Origin: Tardiphaga sp. | GTDB taxonomy: Bacteria; Pseudomonadota; Alphaproteobacteria; Rhizobiales; Xanthobacteraceae | DNA: 64,000 bases | Reading direction: 5' to 3' | NCBI RefSeq assembly: GCF_028290495.1 | Contig: NZ_JAQGJT010000151.1 | Location: 33,168 to 97,167, forward strand | In this document: in pieces, positions 53,525 to 61,359 of the stretch | Layout: each line of letters starts with the position of its first letter | Position numbering within the stretch: position 1 is the first letter of the stretch | Program-made: the position numbers and the translations under genes | Notes under the pieces: model-generated | Database searches by the model: none | Told to the model about the DNA's origin: nothing | The model's input: only the letters and a program-made list of their open reading frames with translations

Positions 53525-54289
53525 TCAGCGCACGATGCGCGGCTTCATCGCGGGGAGGGGTGCTTTGGCCGCAATCTCCGGGCTCTCGTCGGCATAGGGC
53601 GCCAGCACGTCGAGCAGGTCGCGGCCGCGGGCCGGGGTCGGCGTCACCAATGCGCGGTTGGCGACGAGGTCGAGATGCGAATGCATCAAGGCCACCGCGC
53701 CGGCCGCGTCGCCGCGCTCCAGCGCGTCGATGATCGCCATGTGCTCGGTGACGCCGCATTCGGCCGAATGCGGCCGGCTGTACAGCGACAGCGTCAGGCA
53801 GCAGCGATAGGCGATCTCGCTGACGTAACGGAGCAGCACCGGACTGTTGGTCATGGTCGCCAGCAGCACGTGGAATTCGGTAGCGAGCCGGATCGAGACC
53901 GGGTTGGGGCCGTCGCGGGCGACGCTCTCGGCCTCGACATGGGCCTTGAGGCGCGCGACCTGGGCCTTGCTCAGCCGCCCGGCGAGCTGCCGCACCACCA
54001 GCCGTTCCAGTTCCATCCGGATATCGAAAGTATCGCGGGCGTCCTGCCAGCTCGGCGTCACCACCACCGCGATGCGGTTGCGGCGCAGCTCGACCAGCCC
54101 CTCGGAAGCCAGCTGGCCCAGCGCGTGGCGGGCGATGGTCCGGCTGACGCCAAAACGTTCGCCGAGCGCGTCCTCGGGCAGTTTGGCGCCGGGCTCCAGC
54201 GCCTGCTCAATGATCGCGCGCCGCAACGCGCGGCAGATCGTCCCGACTTTGTCGGCTGATTTCAATGGCTTCGTCGTATCCAAGTCCAT
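53525..54289 (-). CDS. GntR/FadR (FCD) family transcriptional regulator
   Basis: 254-aa regulator. Winged HTH: LPEDALGERFGVSRTIARHALGQLASEGLVE (residues about 40-70). The FCD ligand domain carries the metal-binding set: Asp in FDIRMELERL, His in EFHVLLATM, His in TEHMAIIDALE and His in MHSHLD. It is divergent from an ABC transporter/amidohydrolase operon and is probably its repressor, released by a carboxylate or related substrate. ATG 54289 has GGAG four bases upstream. Confidence 0.92.
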   Translation of the reverse strand: MDLDTTKPLKSADKVGTICRALRRAIIEQALEPGAKLPEDALGERFGVSRTIARHALGQLASEGLVELRRNRIAVVVTPSWQDARDTFDIRMELERLVVRQLAGRLSKAQVARLKAHVEAESVARDGPNPVSIRLATEFHVLLATMTNSPVLLRYVSEIAYRCCLTLSLYSRPHSAECGVTEHMAIIDALERGDAAGAVALMHSHLDLVANRALVTPTPARGRDLLDVLAPYADESPEIAAKAPLPAMKPRIVR

Positions 54290-54331
54290 AGGCTCCACGA
54301 TAGCGCCGCGGGCTGGAAGGCCATGCGCCCG

Positions 54332-54470
54332 AATTGCATGCAGGTTGACCCTGCGATGCCCAAAGAACTTTCACTACGCACAGCGTTATTCCGAAACGAT
54401 CGGAAATTCCAGCGGGGCGGAGCTGGCACCGCAATTGCATGCACTTTGTTCCATGAACAGTATGCAAATT
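54332..54470. promoter_or_regulatory. Repeated AATTGCATGCA sites, candidate FadR-type operators
   Basis: AATTGCATGCA occurs at 54332-54342 and 54433-54443 (101 bp apart), with a related GTATGCAAATT at 54460-54470 inside the start of the ATPase gene. The core TGCATGCA is a palindrome of the kind bound by GntR-family dimers. They flank the intergenic region between the regulator and the operon. Confidence 0.5.
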
Positions 54471-55337
54471 GTTGGCGAACCCGCGGCTGCCCCGACCAAG
54501 GCGCAGACGGCGATTGAACTGTCGGCCACCTCGGTCACGTTCGGGCGCGGCCCGACCGCGACCCCGGCGCTGGCCGAAACGAACCTGTCGATCCCCGACG
54601 GCGAGTTCCTCGCGCTGGTCGGGCCGTCCGGCTGCGGCAAGTCGACCATCCTGCGGCTGGTGAGCGGGCTGGTGCGGCCGACGTCCGGCGTGGTGGTCGT
54701 CGGCGGTCGCGAGGTCGCGGCAAGGGCGCTGCGCGTCGGCATGGCGTTCCAGAATCCGACCATGCTGCCGTGGCTGACGATCGAGCAGAACATCATGCTG
54801 CCGCTCAAGATCGTCGAGCCGTTCCGCTCGCAGTTCAAGAAGCAGCGCAAGCTCGCCTTCCGCGACAAGGCCCATGCACTGCTGGCGCAGGTCGGGCTGA
54901 AAGGCTTCGCGAACAAGTTTCCCTGGCAACTCTCCGGTGGGATGCTGCAGCGGGCCAATCTGTGCCGCGCGCTGATCCACGAGCCGCGGATGCTGTTGCT
55001 CGACGAGCCGTTCGGCGCGCTCGACCAGTTCACCAAGGAAGAACTGTGGACCATCCTGCAGAACCTCTGGCTGGCCCATAAGCCCACGGTGCTGCTGGTC
55101 ACCCACGATTTGCGCGAGGCTGCATTCCTCGCCAGCCGGATCTGCGTGATGAGCCCGCGGCCGGGCCGGGTGATCGACGACAGCGCGGTGACCTTTGCGC
55201 GGCCGCGTACCATCAAGATGACCTTCGAGCCGGAATTCGTGGCGCTCAACCAGCGGCTTCGCGATCTGATCGTCGATATCAGAGGTGTCGAATCCTCGGA
55301 TGATCCCTCCGACGCAAGCCTGGAGGGCACGTCATGA
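54453..55337 (+). CDS. ABC transporter ATPase (nitrate/sulfonate/taurine-type)
   Basis: 294-aa ATPase of the SsuB/TauB/NrtD group. Walker A is GPSGCGKST (residues about 60-68), the Q loop is MAFQNPTMLPWLTIEQN, the signature is LSGGMLQRANLCRALIHEP, and Walker B is MLLLDEPFGALDQFTKEELW. First gene of a six-gene operon; its stop overlaps the permease start (ATGA). ATG 54453 was chosen because upstream frame residues are antisense to the regulator. Confidence 0.92.
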   Translation: MNSMQIVGEPAAAPTKAQTAIELSATSVTFGRGPTATPALAETNLSIPDGEFLALVGPSGCGKSTILRLVSGLVRPTSGVVVVGGREVAARALRVGMAFQNPTMLPWLTIEQNIMLPLKIVEPFRSQFKKQRKLAFRDKAHALLAQVGLKGFANKFPWQLSGGMLQRANLCRALIHEPRMLLLDEPFGALDQFTKEELWTILQNLWLAHKPTVLLVTHDLREAAFLASRICVMSPRPGRVIDDSAVTFARPRTIKMTFEPEFVALNQRLRDLIVDIRGVESSDDPSDASLEGTS

Positions 55338-56110
55338 TGAATCTCGCTCTGCGCCAGAAGATCTGGTCGTTCGCGCTGATCGCGATCTTCTTCATTGGCT
55401 GGCAGTTGTTCTGCATGGCGTCGGGCGTCTCGGATCTGGTGCTGCCGAAGCCGACCGAGATCATCGCAACCCTGATCGCCAAATTCCCGATCCTGTGGCC
55501 GCATATCCTGCAGACGCTGGGCACCACGATGGCCGGCTTCGTGCTCGGCGTCGGTCTCGGCGTCGCGCTCGGCGCGATCATCGGCGTATCGAAAGTGGCC
55601 TACGACACGGCATATCCGCTGCTGGTCGGCTTCTCCTCGATCCCGAAAGTGGCTGTGGTGCCGATCTTCGTGCTGTGGTTCGGCTCCGGCACGGTGCCGG
55701 CGATCCTGACGGCGCTGTCGATCTGTTTCTTCCCGATCGTCGTCAACATCGCCACGGGGCTTGCGACCACCGAGCCCGAACTCGAGGACGTGCTGAAGGC
55801 GCTCGGCGCCAGCAAGCTCGACATCCTGTGGAACGTCGGCCTGCCGCGCACCATGCCGTTCTTCTTCGCCTCATTGAAGGTCGCCGTCAGCTACGCCTTT
55901 GTCGGCGCGGTGCTGGCGGAAACGGTGGCGTCGAACCGGGGCATCGGCAACGTGATGATGAGCGCGTCGTCGAACTTCAACGTGCCGCTGGTGTTCGCGT
56001 GCCTGTTCATCCTCGCGATCCTCGGCGTCGCGCTCTACGTCATTTTCTCTCTGATCGAGGCCCGCGTCACCGGTTGGGCCACACGCAAGAACGATCTCGT
56101 CGTCACCTAA
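55334..56110 (+). CDS. ABC transporter permease (SsuC/TauC type)
   Basis: 258-aa inner-membrane permease with six helices. It shows the binding-protein-dependent transport signature LEDVLKALGASKLDILWNVGLPRTMPFFFASLKVAVSYAFVGAVLAE (residues about 155-200). It starts within the ATPase stop codon (ATGA), so translation is coupled. Substrate is that of the SBP encoded next. Confidence 0.93.
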   Translation: MMNLALRQKIWSFALIAIFFIGWQLFCMASGVSDLVLPKPTEIIATLIAKFPILWPHILQTLGTTMAGFVLGVGLGVALGAIIGVSKVAYDTAYPLLVGFSSIPKVAVVPIFVLWFGSGTVPAILTALSICFFPIVVNIATGLATTEPELEDVLKALGASKLDILWNVGLPRTMPFFFASLKVAVSYAFVGAVLAETVASNRGIGNVMMSASSNFNVPLVFACLFILAILGVALYVIFSLIEARVTGWATRKNDLVVT

Positions 56111-56139
56111 CTCTCACCTTCACCAAGCAGGAGAATGTC

Positions 56140-57165
56140 ATGTTAAAGCGATTGAGTGCGGTTCTGGTCGGCAGCGTCCTGCTTTCGGGCGCGGCCTTCG
56201 CCCAGGAAACCACGATCAAGTTCACTCTGGGCTGGAAGACCCAGGGCAGCGACGCAGCGTTCTTCTACGCCAAGGACAAGGGCTACTTCAAAGAAGAAGG
56301 CCTCAACGTCATCATCGACCAGGGCGAAGGCTCCGGCGCCACCGTGACGCGCATCATGTCCGGCGCATGGGATGCCGGCTTCGGCGACGTCAACGCCATC
56401 ATCCAGAACGCCTCGACGCGTCCGCAGGATGCCCCGGTCATGGTCTACATGATCTGGAACCAGCCTCCCTTCGCCATCGTCGCCAAGAAGACCAGCGGCA
56501 TCAACTCGATCAAGGATTTCGAGGGGCATACGCTGGGCGGTGCGCAGGGCACGCCGACGACGCGGCTGCTGCCGATCTTCATCCGCAACAACAAGCTGGA
56601 AGGCGAGAAGATCAAGGTGACCAACATGGCGCCGAACCTTCAGGAGCCGATGCTGATCAAGGGCGACATCGACGCCGCTCTGGTCTTCAACATCACCAGC
56701 TACTTCAACCTCGTGCTGAACCGCCAGGACCCCGACAAGGACTTCAAGTGGTTCGCATTCGGTGACTACGGCATGGACCTGTACTCCAACGGCGTCATGG
56801 TCTCGCAGAAGATGATCGCGCAAAATCCGAAGGCCGTCGCCGGTCTGGTGCGCGCTATTAACAAGGGCATGATCGCAGTTGCCAAGGACCAGAACGCCGC
56901 GATGGCCTCGGTCGTCAATTTCGACAACCTGGTCGATGTGCCCGTCGAGAAGCGCCGCCTGCAGTATTCATTCGACAAGCTGATCGTGTCGCCGGAGATG
57001 AAGGAAATCGGCGTCGGCGACATCAAGGATGAGCGCATGACCCGCGCCATCGGCATGGTGGTCGAAGGCTACGACCTCAAGCGTGTCCCGAGCACCAAGG
57101 AAGTGTTCTCGCGAGAGTTCCTGCCGGCGCGCACCGAGCGTGAACTGACCTACACCGCGAACTGA
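56140..57165 (+). CDS. ABC transporter substrate-binding protein (NMT1/SsuA-like)
   Basis: 341-aa periplasmic binding protein. Signal peptide: RLSAVLVGSVLLSGAAFA. The mature domain is of the NMT1/THI5-SsuA type (KFTLGWKTQGSDAAFFYAKDKGYFKEEGLNVIIDQGEGSG), with the hinge segment IKDFEGHTLGGAQGTPTTRLLPIFI. This class binds aromatic or heterocyclic compounds, sulfonates, nitrate or thiamine precursors; the two amidohydrolases downstream favour a cyclic amide/pyrimidine-like ligand. It starts at ATG 56140 with CAGGAGAA upstream. Confidence 0.9.
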   Translation: MLKRLSAVLVGSVLLSGAAFAQETTIKFTLGWKTQGSDAAFFYAKDKGYFKEEGLNVIIDQGEGSGATVTRIMSGAWDAGFGDVNAIIQNASTRPQDAPVMVYMIWNQPPFAIVAKKTSGINSIKDFEGHTLGGAQGTPTTRLLPIFIRNNKLEGEKIKVTNMAPNLQEPMLIKGDIDAALVFNITSYFNLVLNRQDPDKDFKWFAFGDYGMDLYSNGVMVSQKMIAQNPKAVAGLVRAINKGMIAVAKDQNAAMASVVNFDNLVDVPVEKRRLQYSFDKLIVSPEMKEIGVGDIKDERMTRAIGMVVEGYDLKRVPSTKEVFSREFLPARTERELTYTAN

Positions 57166-57179
57166 GACGGCGTTTCGGA

Positions 57180-58616
57180 ATGACGCAGCGTTTGTTGGCG
57201 ACCAACATCTTTACCGGCACCGATCGCGGCGTCGTGGCTCGGGCAGCCGTCCATCATGACGGCGGCCTGATCACGGACATCGCGGCAGATGCCGGGGAGA
57301 TTTCGGCCAACACGCTGGTCATTCCGGCGCTGATCAATGCCCACGACCATGCCCGGCCGTCGATGACTTCGTTCGGCGCGTCGGGCATGCCGCTGGAGAC
57401 CTGGATCGCGCGCTCTGCGTTCGGCACGCCGCCGGATCCCTATCTCGCGGCGGCGGTGTCGCTGGCGCGCTCGGTGCGGGCAGGCTGTGGCGGTGCGATG
57501 ATCCACTACACACGACCGAGCGGCACGATGCCGATCGTGGAGGAAGCGATAGCCATCGCGAGGGCGGCAGGCGATGTCGGCGTGCGGCTGGCCTTCGCGC
57601 TGGCGGTGCGTGACCAGAACCCGATCGTCTATGGCGACGAGACAGACGTGCTGTTGTCTCTGCCGGCAGCCGATCGCAGTACGATCGAAAAAATGTTCGT
57701 CCGCCCGGCGATGCCGCCGGCGGATTATATTGCGCAGGTCGAGGCGATCGACGCGGCCATTGCCGGGCCGATGGTCGATGTGCAGTTCGGCCCGGCCGGC
57801 GTGCAATGGTGCTCGCAGCCGTTGCTGGAGGCGATTGCCGAGCGCTCCGCCGAAACCGGCCGTCGGGTGCACATGCACCTGCTGGAGACGATCTACCAGC
57901 GCGCCTGGGCCGACCGTGCCTTTCCCGGCGGCATGGTGCGTTACCTCAAGGAGATCGGCCTGCTGTCGCCGCGGCTGACGCTGGCGCATTGCATCCACGC
58001 GCGGCCCGACGAACTCGATCTGATCGCGGAATCCGGCGCCACCATCGTCACGAATTTCTCCTCCAATCTTCACTTGCGCTCCGGCCGGGCGCCGATTGCG
58101 GATGCGCATCGCCGCGGCTGCCCGGTCACCTTCGGCATCGACGGCGTGGCGCTGGACGAGGACGACGACGCGATCCGCGAGATGCGGCTGGTGCGGATGG
58201 CGCATGACGGGCAGGGCTTCGAGCGCACCTGGAGCAACGAGGAATTTCTGGCGCTCGCGGTGCGCAACGGCCGTCGCGCGATTGGCGCGCCCGGCAGCGG
58301 TGCACTGCAGGCCGGTGCGCCGGCGGATTTCACCGTGCTGGATATCGGCCAACTTGACCGCGACGCGATCATGCCGGTCGACCCGCTCACGATGCTGTTT
58401 GCCCGCGGTAACGCCAGCTGCGTTCGCGATGTCGTCGTCAACGGCCGAACCATCAGCCGCGATGGAAAGCCTACCGGCGTCGATCTCGACGCAATGGAAA
58501 TCGAGCTGCGCGCGATGTACCGTAGCAATGTGCCGCGATACCGTGAGCTGGAACACGCCTGGAAACCGTTCGAGCGCGCCGTGTCGCAATGGTTTTGCAC
58601 CCAGGGTTGCTGCTAG
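57180..58616 (+). CDS. Amidohydrolase family protein
   Basis: 478-aa metal-dependent hydrolase. HxH metal motif in IPALINAHDHARPS (residues about 50-60), His in VHMHLLET near 230, His in LAHCIHARPDEL near 268, and an Asp in TFGIDGVALDEDDD near 320. The pattern fits the cytosine deaminase/chlorohydrolase-like branch. With the second amidohydrolase downstream it could carry out successive hydrolyses of an imported nitrogen heterocycle. It starts 14 bp after the SBP stop. Confidence 0.88.
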   Translation: MTQRLLATNIFTGTDRGVVARAAVHHDGGLITDIAADAGEISANTLVIPALINAHDHARPSMTSFGASGMPLETWIARSAFGTPPDPYLAAAVSLARSVRAGCGGAMIHYTRPSGTMPIVEEAIAIARAAGDVGVRLAFALAVRDQNPIVYGDETDVLLSLPAADRSTIEKMFVRPAMPPADYIAQVEAIDAAIAGPMVDVQFGPAGVQWCSQPLLEAIAERSAETGRRVHMHLLETIYQRAWADRAFPGGMVRYLKEIGLLSPRLTLAHCIHARPDELDLIAESGATIVTNFSSNLHLRSGRAPIADAHRRGCPVTFGIDGVALDEDDDAIREMRLVRMAHDGQGFERTWSNEEFLALAVRNGRRAIGAPGSGALQAGAPADFTVLDIGQLDRDAIMPVDPLTMLFARGNASCVRDVVVNGRTISRDGKPTGVDLDAMEIELRAMYRSNVPRYRELEHAWKPFERAVSQWFCTQGCC

Positions 58617-58644
58617 CTAGTTTGTTCATTCAGGAGAATCGATC

Positions 58645-59076
58645 ATGCCCGAACCGATCACAATGCTGGCGACGCCGAGCGAGGAAACTGCGCAGGCTGC
58701 CGATATCGTCGAACGTTATCTCGTTGCTTCGATGATCCCCGATCCGGAAACGGCGGCCGGCTTCATGACCGATGACGTCGTCATCACCTTTACCGGCGGG
58801 CGGAAAATGTCGCATCCGCGCGAGACCGCGGGCTTCAACGCCAAGCGCTACAAGTGGGTGAAGAAGAAGATGGAGCGCAGCGACGTCGCTCCCGGCAATG
58901 GCGAAACCATCGTCTACAATATCGGCACGCTGTATGGCGAATGGCCGGACGGCACGCCGTTCGAAGGCAACCGCTATGTCGATCGCTTCGTCGTGCGGGG
59001 CGGCAAGATCGTCGAGACCGACGTCTGGAACGACAGCGCCGAACGCATCCTCACCCGTCACGGCATCGACGGCTGA
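58645..59076 (+). CDS. SnoaL-like / NTF2-fold protein
   Basis: 143-aa NTF2-fold protein (DIVERYLVASMIPDPETAAGFMTDDVVITFTGG at the N-terminus, YGEWPDGTPFEGNRYVDRFVVRGGKIVETDVWND at the C-terminus). Such proteins are often isomerases, dehydratases or binding partners for small cyclic substrates. Lying between the two amidohydrolase genes (28 bp from each), it is probably part of the same catabolic route. Confidence 0.85.
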   Translation: MPEPITMLATPSEETAQAADIVERYLVASMIPDPETAAGFMTDDVVITFTGGRKMSHPRETAGFNAKRYKWVKKKMERSDVAPGNGETIVYNIGTLYGEWPDGTPFEGNRYVDRFVVRGGKIVETDVWNDSAERILTRHGIDG

Positions 59077-59103
59077 CGCTTCAACCGCATAGATAGGCTT
59101 TAC

Positions 59104-60348
59104 ATGTTGTTCGACTACGTCCTGCGCAACGGGCGCATTGCCGGCGCGGGCGCCGATCCCGTCGATATCGGCGTGCTGGATGGCCGCGTTGCTGCGATCC
59201 AGCCGCGCTCCGATATGGCGGCGCGCGAAGCCTCGCGCGATATCGCGCTCGATGGCCGGCTCCTCGTGCCCGGCTTCATCGAGACGCATATCCATCTCGA
59301 CAAGTCCTGCATCTCGGAGCGCTGCACCTGCCGCACCAACACGCTGCAGCAGGTGATCGCCTCGGTCGCCGCCGCGAAACGGGATTTCACCGAGGACGAC
59401 ATCTATGCGCGCGGCAAGCGCACGCTGGAGAAGGCGATCGTGCAGGGCACGACGCGGATGCGCACCCATGTCGAGGTTGATCCGCGGATCGGCCTGAAGG
59501 GTTTTAACGCCGTTGCGAAGCTGAAGCGGGATTTTGGCTGGGCGATCGATCTCGAACTCTGCGTGTTTCCGCAGGAGGGCCTGCTCAACGACCCCGGTTG
59601 CGACGAACTATTGGTCGAGGCCTGCGAAAACGGCGCCGGCTCGATCGGCGGCGTGCCCTATATCGACTCCGACCCGAACGGTCAGATCGCGCGCATCTTT
59701 GAACTTGCGGGGCGTTACGACCTCGATATCGATTTCCATCTCGATTTCGATCTCGATCCTAGCTGGATGCATCTCGACGAAGTCTGCCGGCAGGCCGATG
59801 CCTCCGGCTGGGGCGGTCGGGTGGCGATCGGCCATGTCAGCAAGCTCTCGGCACTCGATGCGGCGGCGCTCAAGACCGTCGGCATGAAGCTGGCGCGCTC
59901 CGGCGTTGCCGTCACGGTGCTGCCGGCGACCGATCTCTATCTGATGGGGCGCGATGCCGACCATCTGGTGCCGCGCGGCGTGGCGCCGGCGCATCTGCTG
60001 CTGGCCGATGGCGTGACCTGTTCGATCTCCACCAACAACGTGCTCAACCCGTTCACGCCGTTCGGTGACTGCTCGCTGGTGCGGATGGCCAACCTCTACG
60101 CCAATGTCGCGCAGGCAGGCCAGGCCGATGAACTGGCGGCGTGCCTCGACATGGTGACGTCGGGGCCGGCGAGACTGATGAACCTGAAGGACTATGGGAT
60201 TGTGGTCGGCAACCCGGCCGATATCGTCGTGCTGGATTGTGCCAGCGCCTCCGCCGCAGTCGCCGAACTGGCGCAGCCGCTGATGGCCATGAAACACGGC
60301 CGCATCAGCTTTTCGCGACCGGTGCCGGAGATTTACTGGCCGGAATGA
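59104..60348 (+). CDS. Cytosine-deaminase-like amidohydrolase
   Basis: 414-aa amidohydrolase of the CodA type. Metal motif FIETHIHLDKS (HxH with the characteristic DK, residues about 58-68), TTRMRTHVEVDP near 117, a His in DIDFHLDFDLDP near 208, His in AIGHVSKLSALD, and the late Asp-containing CSISTNNVLNPFTPFGD. A second FCVF-type substrate loop (LELCVFPQEGL) is also CodA-like. Last gene of the operon. A deaminase for a pyrimidine-, triazine- or creatinine-like compound is the best guess. Confidence 0.9.
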   Translation: MLFDYVLRNGRIAGAGADPVDIGVLDGRVAAIQPRSDMAAREASRDIALDGRLLVPGFIETHIHLDKSCISERCTCRTNTLQQVIASVAAAKRDFTEDDIYARGKRTLEKAIVQGTTRMRTHVEVDPRIGLKGFNAVAKLKRDFGWAIDLELCVFPQEGLLNDPGCDELLVEACENGAGSIGGVPYIDSDPNGQIARIFELAGRYDLDIDFHLDFDLDPSWMHLDEVCRQADASGWGGRVAIGHVSKLSALDAAALKTVGMKLARSGVAVTVLPATDLYLMGRDADHLVPRGVAPAHLLLADGVTCSISTNNVLNPFTPFGDCSLVRMANLYANVAQAGQADELAACLDMVTSGPARLMNLKDYGIVVGNPADIVVLDCASASAAVAELAQPLMAMKHGRISFSRPVPEIYWPE

Positions 60349-60361
60349 TGTGGTCTCGTTC

Positions 60362-60520
60362 CCCGGAGGCGGTGCACTACGTCGCCTGACGATGCGTAGC
60401 ATCGTTGGGGCGGCGTGGTGCTCCGCAGATCCGGGGCCGGGTCAATCGAGAGCGTTCGTGACGATCCCGGATCTGCGGTACAGCAGCGATGCTGCGCATC
60501 GCCACTGCACCGCGTCCGGG
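60362..60520. repeat. Nested ~160-bp palindrome
   Basis: Three nested inverted pairs can be seen: CCCCGGAGGCGGTGCA with TGCACCGCGTCCGGG at the ends, GATGCGTAGCATCG (60391) with CGATGCTGCGCATC (60487), and CCGCAGATCCGGG (60423) with CCCGGATCTGCGG (60466-60478). The whole fills the gap between the convergent operon end and the hydrolase gene and would fold into one long hairpin. Confidence 0.7.
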
Positions 60521-60533
60521 AAACGGTCGAGCT

Positions 60534-61232
60534 TTACTTCGCAGCAGCGATCTCGAACTTCAGCGTGCCGATGCCGTCAACGCCGCATTCGACCTTGTCG
60601 CCGGGCAGCAACGCCGCGACGCCGGCCGGGGTGCCGGTCAGGATGACGTCGCCGGCGGCGAGTTCGACCTGCAGCGACAGTTTCGCGATGATCTCGGCGA
60701 TGTTCCAGATCATCTCGGACAGATCACCCTTCTGCCGCTCGGTGCCGTTCACCGACAGCCAGATCTTGCCCTTCGAGGGATGGCCGACCTTTGCGGCCGG
60801 CACCAGCGCGCCGGTGGGCGCCGACATGTCGAACGACTTGCCGATCTCCCAGGGCTGCTCTTTCTTGCGCGAAATGGTCTGCAGATCGCGGCGGGTGAGA
60901 TCGACGCTGACGCCGTAGCCCCAGACGTGGTCGAGCGCCTTGTCGGCGGAGATGTTGAGGCCGCCGCTCTTCAGCACAACGACCAGCTCGACTTCGTGCT
61001 GCATGTCCTTGGTCAGGGTCGGGTAGGGGATCGTGGAGCCGTCCGGCACGATCATGTCGGCATGCTTGGCGAAGAAGAAGGGAGGGTTGCGCTCGTCATT
61101 GCCGAGTTCGCGGATGTGCTCGAGGTAATTGCGGCCCACGCACCAGACGCGGCGCACCGGGAATTTCTTGTCGTCGCCCTGAACGGCGATGGCGGCCTGC
61201 GGCGGAGGGGCGATAACGAACGATGCGGTCAT
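60534..61232 (-). CDS. Fumarylpyruvate hydrolase-like FAH family protein
   Basis: 232-aa fumarylacetoacetate-hydrolase-fold protein, the single-domain length of fumarylpyruvate/acylpyruvate hydrolases. It has VWCVGRNYLEHIRELG near residue 30, metal-ligand stretch HEVELVVVLKSGG near 78, the Asp-containing YGVSVDLTRRDLQ near 108 and a late GDVILTGTPAGV near 192. It would hydrolyse a 3-acylpyruvate such as fumarylpyruvate from gentisate breakdown; no gentisate genes are in the window, so the substrate is uncertain. Monocistronic. Confidence 0.88.
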   Translation of the reverse strand: MTASFVIAPPPQAAIAVQGDDKKFPVRRVWCVGRNYLEHIRELGNDERNPPFFFAKHADMIVPDGSTIPYPTLTKDMQHEVELVVVLKSGGLNISADKALDHVWGYGVSVDLTRRDLQTISRKKEQPWEIGKSFDMSAPTGALVPAAKVGHPSKGKIWLSVNGTERQKGDLSEMIWNIAEIIAKLSLQVELAAGDVILTGTPAGVAALLPGDKVECGVDGIGTLKFEIAAAK

Positions 61233-61265
61233 GGACGGCTCTCAAAGGGTTGAACGACACTCACC

Positions 61266-61348
61266 GTCATTGCGAGGAGCGAAGCGACGAAGCAATCCAG
61301 TTCTTGTAATGCGGGCTAGCTGGATTGCTTCGCTTCGCTCGCAATGAC
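61266..61348. repeat. CATTGCGAG-type palindrome
   Basis: GTCATTGCGAGGAGCGAAGC is echoed in inverted form by CTTCGCTCGCAATGAC about 60 bp on; the arms differ by a small insertion (GAGGAGCGAAGCGAC). This is a widely dispersed intergenic repeat in Nitrobacteraceae. It separates two leftward genes. Confidence 0.65.
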
Positions 61349-61359
61349 GACGACAGGTG

